A stretch of 12,572 nt of DNA, taken from assembly GCA_023447635.1 (NCBI GenBank), contig JAEXNA010000043.1:1-12572 (forward strand), in the 5' to 3' direction. The DNA comes from Vulcanimicrobiota bacterium (GTDB lineage Bacteria; Vulcanimicrobiota; Xenobia; Xenobiales; JADMJV01). Shown piece by piece: positions 5,299-11,755 of this stretch. A model generated the notes under the pieces. It was given only the letters and a program-made list of their open reading frames with translations. It had not been told where the DNA came from and did no database searches. The first letter of the stretch is position 1. Every line of letters begins with the position of its first letter. The position numbers were made by a program, and so were the translations under genes.

Positions 5299-6411
5299 CT
5301 AGCCCCGGGCGGTGAAGCGTAGTTCGCGGATGGTCTCCCAGCGGAAGGTCCTGGCCTCAGCGTGACTTCCGATCACCAGACCGTCCGAGGAGACGCTGAA
5401 GCTCAACCCCCCCTCCCCCTGGGCCCTGGCCTGGGCCAGGCCCTGAACCAGCAGCAGGGTTGGAGCCATGACCAGCCCGACCGAGGCGGCCAGCGGGGCA
5501 GCCGGGAAGGCCAGGAAGGAGACCGCGCCGAGGGCGGCGCTGCCCAGCGCCAGTCCCGCCTGCTCCCACCGGCTGGTCGGCAGGACCCGGCAGCTGAAGG
5601 TCTCGCCCACCGCCGACAGCGGCGCCTGGCCACGCAGCGCCCGTCGCATTTCGCGGGCGCTGGAGAAGCGGTTCTCGGGCTCCATCTGGGTCGCCCGCTG
5701 GACCACCCGAGCCAGGTTTTCCGACACCGTAGGAACCAGGCCGCGCAGGGGCGGAAAGACGAACGGCGTGCGCGTGGGGTCGCGTCCGCTGAGCAGGTGA
5801 TGGAGCAGCGCTCCCAGCGAAAAGACGTCGGAGCGCTGGTCGGTCTGCTCGGAACCGTACTGCTCGGGAGCGGCAAAGCCAGGCGTGCCCATGACCAGGG
5901 TGTCGCTGGTTTTGTCGATGGAAAGGCGACGCACGATGCCGAAGTCGATCAGCTTGATCAGCCCTCCGTCCTGCAACATCACGTTCGACGGTTTCAGGTC
6001 GCGGTAGATCAGTCCGTTGCCGTGCAGAAACTCGAGCGCTTCGAGAACCTGGTCGGCGTAGTCCAGAATCCGTCGCTCGCCCAGTTCGGCGGGGTCCAGA
6101 TGTTCCAGCGTGCGCCCTACCACCAGCTCTTCGACCAGAAACCGCTTGCCTTGATGGCGGAAGGTGTCGCTGACCCTGGACAGGTTGGGATGGCTGAGGC
6201 CGGAGAGCACTTCGGCCTCGCGCTCGAACTGCAGCTCGACCATTTTGCGCAGCGCGTCGTCGTCGGTGATCTCGCGCATCTCTTTGGCCACCAGGCGGCC
6301 GGGCAGGCGGTCGTCGGTGACCTCGTAGACGCGGCTCATACCGCCTTCGGCCAGCAGCGATACGACGGTGTAGCGGTCGTCTAGGCGGGTTCCGGGGGTA
6401 AGAATGCTCAT
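5299..6411 (-). CDS. membrane-linked Ser/Thr protein kinase (Hanks type), frameshifted at the C-terminus
   Basis: 370 residues as read; ATG at 6411 overlaps the upstream gene's TGA (ATGA). Kinase domain about 14-260 with all key residues: Gly loop AEGGMSRVYEV (21-31), Lys43 in VAKEM, an alpha-C Glu near 65, YRDLKPSN (136-143, catalytic Asp138, Asn143), DFG (156-158), the GTPGFAAPE activation segment end (175-183) and DVFSLGALLHHLLSG. It should be active on Ser/Thr targets. Two hydrophobic segments (about 285-325) would place the kinase in the cytoplasm and anchor it in the membrane. After them starts a PH-like domain (337-370) that TAG at 5299-5301 cuts off; the missing part lies in another frame downstream. 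Likely role: output or amplifier of the sigma/anti-sigma module, inferred from operon position. Confidence 0.9.
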   Translation of the reverse strand: MSILTPGTRLDDRYTVVSLLAEGGMSRVYEVTDDRLPGRLVAKEMREITDDDALRKMVELQFEREAEVLSGLSHPNLSRVSDTFRHQGKRFLVEELVVGRTLEHLDPAELGERRILDYADQVLEALEFLHGNGLIYRDLKPSNVMLQDGGLIKLIDFGIVRRLSIDKTSDTLVMGTPGFAAPEQYGSEQTDQRSDVFSLGALLHHLLSGRDPTRTPFVFPPLRGLVPTVSENLARVVQRATQMEPENRFSSAREMRRALRGQAPLSAVGETFSCRVLPTSRWEQAGLALGSAALGAVSFLAFPAAPLAASVGLVMAPTLLLVQGLAQARAQGEGGLSFSVSSDGLVIGSHAEARTFRWETIRELRFTARG

Positions 6412-6868
6412 CGTGCGACCTCCTGAAGGGTGAAGCCGTGGACTTCGACGGCGGTCAGTCCGCTGACGCGGAAGCCCAGTTCGAGAACGCTCTTTTCCGG
6501 CCCGACTTCGATCTCGGCGGTCAGCCTGGTGGGCCAGGACGCGAGAGGATTGTCGGTGGCTCGAAACTTCTTCTCTCCCTCGAGCCGACGATTGCCTGAA
6601 CGAACTCTACCGGGTTCGTTCTCGTTATCCCCGACAGCGAAAGCCGTAGCGAAGCTGTCGTTGCCCGTGCGCAGCTCGAGCTCTACCGCGGACTCCTGGT
6701 CGGGCACGACCGAACCTACGACATCGACATCAGCGGTCACCCTGAGCAAGCGCCCACGGCGCGAGCGAACATCCACGCGCTGGCGTATCGAGGACCCGTC
6801 GGCCAGCAGTACGCTCCCCGAACGCTCGACGACCTTCCCGCTGGTGGCCCAGGTGCTGCCAACCGAGC
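6408..6868 (-). pseudogene. C-terminal part of the second membrane protein, in a shifted frame
   Basis: Coding resumes after the frameshift near 6870 with GGSVGSTWATSGKVVERSG and SVLLADGSSIRQRVDV, and ends in GFTLQEVAR at TGA 6408-6410, whose last bases overlap the kinase ATG. Starting only at the ATG at 6776 would lose about 30 clearly coding residues. The segment matches in layout the last ~150 residues of the anti-sigma sensor (RVTVEMANAS, LEVQRFRVEGL): a beta-rich, probably jelly-roll-like extracytoplasmic domain with alternating hydrophobic strands. The span 6408-8224 is 1817 bases, one short of a whole number of codons, consistent with a single lost base. Confidence 0.7.
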
Positions 6869-8224
6869 CACCAGGTCAAGATTCGTCGGCTCGTCTAGCA
6901 CTCGCTGCGTGAAGTAGCGCACCTGAAGGTCGGAAACGCTTTCTCGCACTTCGAGCGGTGGCCAATGCGGCACATCGTCCCTGACCTCGGTCGATTTCAC
7001 CCCGGCCAGCATAGACCAGGTCCCCCGCTGCGCGTAGCGAAAGCGGAAGCGCCCCTCCTTGTCGGTGGTCACGGTCTGGGCCGCAGGGCACGGGAGCAGG
7101 CGAAAAAACATGCGCTTGTCGGGCTGGCTAAGCCACATCGCCCGGCGGTAGCTCTCCAGGTCGCTCAGCCGGTCGACGGCCTGCAAACCCGACGATGAGG
7201 AGACGAGGCGTAGAGGGAACCCGACCGAAGGCTGGGTCGAACTTCCGAGTCGCCCGGCGACCTCGAGCCGCCGGGCTCCACCCCTTTCTTCCTCCGGAAG
7301 GTAAGCCAGCAAGGCGTCGGTCGGTTGACCGTGGTCCTGGGCCCACCAGATCTGCTGACTCAGCTCATTGGCGGATAGCCCCAGAGAGAGCGGCCGGGTC
7401 GCCAGAACGGCTTGCCAGACCGCCAACTGAGCCCTTTCGTCCCCCGCTAAGACGGCGCGGTCCTGAGCCTCTCGCAGCGTCTTCGGCGCAGCGCTCGGCC
7501 AGGCGACCGGGAAAGTGATGCCGAGCCTGGCGTAGGGCGGCCCTCCCGAGAGCCAGACCAGGTCGCGCGGGGCGGATCCCGCGTCGGGAACCTGCCAGCG
7601 GGGCAGTCCCAGCGGTACCAGAGCCAGCAGCCCCGAGCCCAGTAGCGCCAGCGGCCAACGGGCCTTACGAAACGTCAGCGCCAGGCCCAGCACGAGGACG
7701 GCGCTCGCCAGCACGCTCCAGAGAAGAAAGGCCCGCAGCGGGTCGGGCGCGCACTCGCGCTCGAGCGCCGACCAGACCGGCCCCAGCGTGCTGCGACGCA
7801 GCGTCCCCTCCAACCCCATCAACAGAAACCCCGCCCCCAGCACTCGGCCGGGAGTCAGCGCCGAGCCCCCGCTCTGCCTCCACAGGGATCCCAGTCCCCA
7901 CAGAACCCATAGAAGAGCGGCCGTCAGAATCTCGTCCATACCGGCACGATAAGGCGCCGCCAGCGCCCAGAGCGACAAGGCCAGGGCCGACGGGGCGACG
8001 ACCCGCTCCCGGAAACCGGCGTGGCTTGGGATGGTGAGGAGTAGCCCCAGCAGGAGTCCTCCTCCCACCACCTTGCAGGGGGGTCCCATCGCGTCCAGCG
8101 CTCCGGACACACCCGTAGCCCAGAAGCGTAGGTCCTGGCGAAAAAGAGCTATCGGCATCAGGTGCTCGGCCTGGCCTACCAGCAGCATGGCAAATCCCGT
8201 GAGAAGGGCGAAAGGACGGCTCAT
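6737..8224 (-). CDS. multi-span membrane protein paralogous to the anti-sigma sensor (frameshifted)
   Basis: ATG at 8224 overlaps the sigma-factor TGA (ATGA). As read, 495 residues, of which the last ~45 after DEPTNLDLV are out of phase. The N-terminal ~210 residues hold about six or seven membrane helices (FALLTGFAMLLVG, VGGGLLLGLLLTI, ALALSLWALAAP, ILTAALLWVLWGLG, LLWSVLASAVLVLGLAL, WPLALLGSGLLALVPLGL). Then follows a large soluble region with TTDKEGRFRFRY, a carboxypeptidase-regulatory-like turn, and DEPTNLD, a motif also in the anti-sigma sensor. It lacks the zinc-finger anti-sigma head. The rest of its C-terminal domain is encoded in the next frame to 6408, making about 605 residues in all. 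Likely an envelope sensor or partner of the anti-sigma protein; no named family recognised. Confidence 0.75.
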   Translation of the reverse strand: MSRPFALLTGFAMLLVGQAEHLMPIALFRQDLRFWATGVSGALDAMGPPCKVVGGGLLLGLLLTIPSHAGFRERVVAPSALALSLWALAAPYRAGMDEILTAALLWVLWGLGSLWRQSGGSALTPGRVLGAGFLLMGLEGTLRRSTLGPVWSALERECAPDPLRAFLLWSVLASAVLVLGLALTFRKARWPLALLGSGLLALVPLGLPRWQVPDAGSAPRDLVWLSGGPPYARLGITFPVAWPSAAPKTLREAQDRAVLAGDERAQLAVWQAVLATRPLSLGLSANELSQQIWWAQDHGQPTDALLAYLPEEERGGARRLEVAGRLGSSTQPSVGFPLRLVSSSSGLQAVDRLSDLESYRRAMWLSQPDKRMFFRLLPCPAAQTVTTDKEGRFRFRYAQRGTWSMLAGVKSTEVRDDVPHWPPLEVRESVSDLQVRYFTQRVLDEPTNLDLVARLAAPGPPAGRSSSVRGAYCWPTGPRYASAWMFARAVGACSG

Positions 8225-8778
8225 AGCGTGTTGTCTCCTTGCAGAAGGCCAGCCAGGCGGCGGCGCGCGTTGGCCAGGCGAGAACGGACGGTGCCCACCG
8301 GCACCTCGAGGATTTCAGCGATCTCGTCGTAGGTGTAGCCCATGACCTCGCGCAGGGTGATGATCTGGCGATCATACTCGGTAAGACGGTCCATGGCGTC
8401 CTGCAGATTCATCCGCCCTGCCACCTTGCGGGCCAGCCCGGTGGTGGCGGGGTCGCCCGCAGCCTGACGTCGCTGCTCTTCGTCCATCACGATAGAGCGG
8501 CGCTTCCCCATCACCTGGCGACTGCGGTTGTCGATGATGCGGGCAAGCCAGGTCTGGAAGGCCAGCGGCTCGCGCAGCTGGTGGATGGAGCGGTAGACGG
8601 AGAGGTACGCCTCTTGCACGATGTCTTCGGCCAGATGGCGGTCGCGGCAGATGCACATGGCGAGTCGGAACGCTCGCTCTCTGGTGCGCTCCATCAGTCC
8701 CTGAAACGCGTCGGCCTGGCCTGACTGCAGCTGAAGGACCAGGGTCCGTGTATGGGCCAGGGTCTCGGAACGGTTCAC
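8221..8778 (-). CDS. ECF-type RNA polymerase sigma factor
   Basis: 185 residues. GTG at 8778 overlaps the anti-sigma stop as GTGA, and this start fits the family length; the upstream open frame (to 9174) is a shadow of the neighbouring gene. Region 2: FRLAMCICRDRHLAEDIVQE, YLSVYRSI, AFQTWLARIIDNRSRQ (about 35-90), binding core polymerase and the -10 element. Region 4: AMDRLTEYDRQIITLREVMG, YTYDEIAEILEVPVGTVRSR (about 128-175), the helix-turn-helix reading the -35 element. No sigma regions 1 or 3, as in ECF factors. The DIVQEA motif is complete and the protein looks functional. It is translationally coupled to a zinc-finger anti-sigma upstream, its probable inhibitor, and to the second membrane protein downstream. 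Confidence 0.93.
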   Translation of the reverse strand: MNRSETLAHTRTLVLQLQSGQADAFQGLMERTRERAFRLAMCICRDRHLAEDIVQEAYLSVYRSIHQLREPLAFQTWLARIIDNRSRQVMGKRRSIVMDEEQRRQAAGDPATTGLARKVAGRMNLQDAMDRLTEYDRQIITLREVMGYTYDEIAEILEVPVGTVRSRLANARRRLAGLLQGDNTL

Positions 8779-10177
8779 GGTTGGCCTCCGATGGTGCGCA
8801 CGACTTTGCCCCTTGCCAGCCCCTCGACCCTGAAGCGCTGCACCTCCAGGCGCGGACCTTTGCTGGCGAACCCTAAGCTGATTTCGAGGTAGCGCAGGTC
8901 GCGGGTCACGGGAAGGGTGACGGTGGTCAACCGGGTGGCGGTGGGCTCGGAGGCGCTCGTCAGGTCGCCGGCCATCGTCTCGCTGTTGACCACCAGTTGA
9001 CCTTGCGGGGAGGCGTTTGCCATCTCGACGGTCACCCGCACTTCGTCGACCTCGGAGCCCAGGGCCCGGGGAAGGAACTTCTGCTCGATGCCCTGCTTGC
9101 GAGGCCAGAACGGCGGAGAGGCGATCTGCAACCCCTTCCCGGGGACGACGGCGGCGACCTCGTTGTCCTCCCACGCTTCGAGCCCGCGGGCGAAGTCCAG
9201 GTTGGTCGGTTCGTCGTAGACGACCTCGGGCCAGTAGTTCCCCTCCTCTAGCTCGACCTTCCCTTCCGCTTTGACCTTGTGCCAGGCGGCGTAGCGGCGC
9301 AGCAGTTCGTTGGGCCTGCGCTCGAAGGCCAGGGTGTAGTCGCCGGGGGGGACGGGGAGTTGGAAATCATACCCTTGTATGACGTCGTAAGTCAGCGGCG
9401 CGGCCTTGTGCTTGGTGGCCAGGTAGCCCGAGAAGCTGCCATCGAGTCTCTGCGCCACGGCCCGGTCGGTTTCGGCAAAGAGGTTTTCGAAGCTGTTGCG
9501 GACGGTGGCGGTGGGGACGGCATCAAAACGCGGCGTGACGTCGGGCCAGGGCAGCGCGACGATGCCTCGTCCATCGACCGTCCCCTCCCAGGAGCCAAGT
9601 TCTCCTTCGATCACCGCGCGGGTCTCGGGGCGCGACTGCTGGAAGTGGCTCCAGCGTTCGAAGTGACCTGTCCGGATCTCCATGTGCGGCCCCATTCTCA
9701 GGCAGACGTACCAGTACTGGGGGCGCGGCGGCGGCAGTTTCTTGACCTGCTCCTGGTAGGCCTGGAAGTCTTTGAGGACGGGGGCCGCGGCGGTGGAGAG
9801 TAGCGCCAGGCTGGCGATGGCGGTGACGACGAGGCTGACCCGGGTTCGGCCGAAGGCGATCAGCCAGCACAGCAGCAGCTCGCTGCTGATGAGGAGCTGC
9901 ACAGCCCACCCTGCCCCCAGGTCGACCGTCAGCGGGAGGAGGGTCTGCAGCAGGTCCGTGCTGCGCAGTAAGAGTTCGCCGGCGATCATCGCTACCATCC
10001 CCCAGAGCAGGAACGACCGCTCCACCCGAGCCGGTGGCCGCGGGGCTCTGGCGGCCCAGGCCATCAGCAGCAGCAGGGCCAGGTTGGCCTGGGGTCCCAG
10101 GAAGGGGGAGAGCAGCGCCAGCAACACCAGGGGACGAAGACGGGTCCAGGTGGAGGTGCGGTCGCTGCGGGCCAGCA
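8775..10177 (-). CDS. membrane and extracytoplasmic part of the anti-sigma sensor (frame after the C7 run)
   Basis: Open on the minus strand from the C7 run at 10178-10184 to TGA at 8775-8777; the first ATG in frame is at 10127, but coding-like residues (LLARSDRTSTWTRLRPLV) precede it. It contains about five membrane helices (LALLSPFLGPQANLALLLLM, FLLWGMVAMIAGELLL, VQLLISSELLLCWLIAFG, SLVVTAIASLALLSTAA), then about 300 extracytoplasmic residues: ELGSWEGTVDGRGIVALP, YDFQLPVPPGDYTLAFERR (a carboxypeptidase-regulatory-like strand pattern) and, after YDEPTNLDFARGLEAW, a jelly-roll-like domain ending near RFRVEGLARG. With the N-terminal zinc-finger head the full protein is about 604 residues. The stop overlaps the sigma-factor start (GTGA). 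Confidence 0.75.
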
Positions 10178-10590
10178 GGGGGGGAGAGGAGCAGGAAGCC
10201 TACGGCCGGTCCCAGGGTGGAGGCGGCGCTGGCCCCGCTCTGAGCCAGGGTCGCGGCGATGCCCAGCGCGGTGTTCAGGCTGGGGACCAGGAGGAGGAGC
10301 CAGAGCTTGGTGTCCAAGACCAGCATCGGCCTGGGGGCGGTGTCTGGCAGGACCAGGGTCGAGAGGTCGGGGATCCCCTCCCCTTCCGTGACCTCGGCTT
10401 CTCGGAGCAGGGTGAAGCTGAGCTCTTCGAGCATCTCGGAGTAGGCCTGACAGCCGGTGCAGGCCTCCAGGTGCAGGGAGGCCATCTGATCTTCCGACAC
10501 GGTGCTCTCACCGTCGAGTTGGGCGGAGAGGATCTCCTGGATGGTGGCACAGCTGTCGCTCATCTGTGGGGGTTGCTTTGACAGATCCAC
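10178..10590 (-). CDS. zinc-finger anti-sigma factor head and first membrane helices (5' part, frameshifted)
   Basis: Starts at GTG 10590 with AGGGGG five bases upstream, nine bases after the previous stop; ATG 10563 (MSDSCATIQEILSAQLDGE) is the alternative. The head carries the ZAS signature: an early Cys (SDSCATI), LDGES, then HLEACTGC, i.e. HxxxCxxC, the zinc site of anti-sigma factors that hold ECF sigmas at the membrane. Two hydrophobic segments follow (LWLLLLVPSLNTALGIAAT and GPAVGFLLLSP). At the C7 run the frame is lost; without one C it continues LSPLLARSDRT into the next segment. Total span 8775-10590 is 1816 bases, one more than a whole number of codons. Predicted partner: the ECF sigma encoded next. 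Confidence 0.85.
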
Positions 10591-10599
10591 GGCCGCCCC

Positions 10600-10803
10600 C
10601 TAGTACTTGCCTTGACCGGTGCAGTAGTAGCACTTCGCGCTGCCGGAGCACCAGGAGCAGGTGCTGCCGTCGTAGCGCCGGCCGTCACCTTCGCAGACGT
10701 GGCACTTTCCAGAGCCCGAGCAGGGGCTGCAGTAGGTGCTTTCGGCGAGGCCGGCTCCGGCCAGGGCCAGTAGGATCAGCGGGATCAGGGTGAAGCGTCT
10801 CAT
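10600..10803 (-). CDS. secreted small protein with four CxxC motifs (DnaJ zinc-finger-like)
   Basis: 67 residues. ATG at 10803 chosen because GGAGAG lies six bases upstream and a signal peptide begins there (MRRFTLIPLILLALAGAGLA, cleavage before ES); the longer frame from 10860 adds an unlikely N-terminus. The mature ~47 residues contain CSPCSGSG, CHVCEGDG, CSWCSGSA and CYYCTGQG, that is four CxxCxGxG-type repeats in the order seen in the cysteine-rich domain of DnaJ, which binds two zinc ions. Here the domain stands alone and is exported. It might bind zinc, sense redox or metal stress, or help fold envelope proteins. It precedes the anti-sigma/sigma pair by nine bases and probably shares their mRNA. 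Confidence 0.8.
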   Translation of the reverse strand: MRRFTLIPLILLALAGAGLAESTYCSPCSGSGKCHVCEGDGRRYDGSTCSWCSGSAKCYYCTGQGKY

Positions 10804-10829
10804 CGGTCTCTCTCCATCGTTTGGTAGGT

Positions 10830-10858
10830 GAGAGATGGGACAACTCCGGAGAAAGTTC
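10830..10858 (-). promoter_or_regulatory. candidate ECF-type promoter upstream of the CxxC gene
   Basis: On the minus strand, GAACTTT (10858-10852), a 16-base spacer, and TCTCTC (10835-10830). RpoE-like ECF promoters have an AAC core in the -35 (GGAACTT) and a TC-rich -10 at 15-17 bases. A second AACTTTCC copy lies at 10875-10868, so the -35-like sequence is duplicated. Position ahead of the sigma operon suits autoregulation. The -10 match is weak. Confidence 0.35.
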
Positions 10859-10860
10859 AC

Positions 10861-11616
10861 TCAGGCCGGAAAGTTTTTTTGGGGACGGTTGGAGGGGGGG
10901 CTTGCGGCCAACTCTTGACTGGCCCGGCGTCTGAGGAAGAGCTGGAAGGCTTTGACCAGCAGGCCTGCGCTCAGGAAGAACAGCAGCGCGGCGCTCAGGA
11001 AGAACTGCTTGTCTATGCCGTCGCGCAGGAGGGTGATGGTGCCCGCTGTGCCGAGGACGTAGAGCGACACGTTCGGGATAGAGCCCAGGACCGAGGCGGC
11101 CAGATAGGGGCCGAACTTCAGCGCCGAGAGCCCCAGAGCGTAGTTGGCCAGCGAGTTGGGGAAGAACGGCATCATGCGAAGGAAGAACACGCCGTAGACC
11201 CCGCGACTTTCGGTGTGACGTTCCAGCCAGCCGAACCACGGTTTGGACTCGAGCCAGGCTTGGATACGTCGCCGTCCGGCGCGGCGGGCGACCTGGAACC
11301 CGACGATGGTGGCTATCGTGTCGCCGCCCAGGGCGACGGCGATTCCGGTCAGGGGGTCCTCGGCGAACATGGTGCCCACGAGGCCCAGCATCACGGGGCC
11401 GGGTAGGCAGAGGGTGGCCCAGATCCCGGAGACCAGGGTCATGGCCAGCGGCGCCAGCGGTCCGAGGGTGTTGACCGTGACCTCGACATGGTCGAGCATC
11501 CGGACGAGTTCGGCCCGGTAGAAGACGCTTACGCCGAGCCCGAGCAGGCCGACGGCGAGATAGGCGCGGTAGGCTCCGCGAAGCTCGGGCGGGCGGGCCT
11601 CTGGAGTGGAGGTCAT
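10861..11616 (-). CDS. VTT-domain (DedA/TVP38-TMEM64-type) membrane protein
   Basis: 251 residues from ATG 11616 (MTSTPEARPPELRG); an ATG at 11781 would add an N-terminus without coding character. About six membrane segments. The VTT/SNARE-associated core is clear: LCLPGPVMLGLVGTMFAEDP, TGIAVALGGDTIATIVGFQV, ARRAGRRRIQAWLE (an amphipathic stretch), FFLRMMPFFPNSLANYALGL (the conserved F.R..P..P....Y..G motif) and LGSIPNVSLYVLGTAGT. The family moves or scrambles lipids such as undecaprenyl phosphate and phosphatidylethanolamine and supports envelope integrity. The tail is Lys/Pro-rich (SNRPQKNFPA). It lies 57 bases ahead of the CxxC gene on the same strand, so read-through into the sigma operon is possible. 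Confidence 0.88.
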   Translation of the reverse strand: MTSTPEARPPELRGAYRAYLAVGLLGLGVSVFYRAELVRMLDHVEVTVNTLGPLAPLAMTLVSGIWATLCLPGPVMLGLVGTMFAEDPLTGIAVALGGDTIATIVGFQVARRAGRRRIQAWLESKPWFGWLERHTESRGVYGVFFLRMMPFFPNSLANYALGLSALKFGPYLAASVLGSIPNVSLYVLGTAGTITLLRDGIDKQFFLSAALLFFLSAGLLVKAFQLFLRRRASQELAASPPSNRPQKNFPA

Positions 11617-11680
11617 GGGTCGCTGGTCTTCCCCTCTTCCCGGTAGCGACCTCCTGGCCGGCTCGTCGGCGAGTCCCCGG

Positions 11681-11702
11681 TGGGGAACTGCTGGGGAACT
11701 GC
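11681..11702. repeat. perfect 11-bp tandem duplication
   Basis: TGGGGAACTGC at 11681-11691 repeated exactly at 11692-11702, in the 139-base gap between the divergent VTT gene and the PilX-like frame. Each copy holds GGGAAC/GGAACT, resembling an ECF -35 core, so it could affect promoter strength; equally it may be a simple replication slip. Confidence 0.6.
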
Positions 11703-11755
11703 CAGCGAGCCTCTCCGGCTCCACCCGCCCGTTTCTGCCTCCAACCGCCCCGGCC

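Noticed and set aside
5362..6384. 340-residue plus-strand frame opposite the kinase
   Set aside because: It mirrors the kinase in the complementary frame, rich in Q, G and R, with no family features; the kinase motifs on the other strand are complete.
8779..9174. Longer N-terminus for the sigma factor
   Set aside because: The extra ~130 residues are Arg/Gly-rich shadow of the anti-sigma C-terminal domain; the GTGA overlap at 8775-8778 gives the normal ECF length.
9523..10177. Continuation of the anti-sigma frame beyond the C7 run
   Set aside because: After SPPAGPQRP the frame becomes Pro/Gly/Arg-rich nonsense, while the other frame encodes membrane helices and a soluble domain that ends at the sigma-factor start.
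10870..10884. T7-G4 tract as a terminator for plus-strand transcription
   Set aside because: No plus-strand gene precedes it; the tract is the Lys/Pro codons at the end of the VTT gene on the minus strand.
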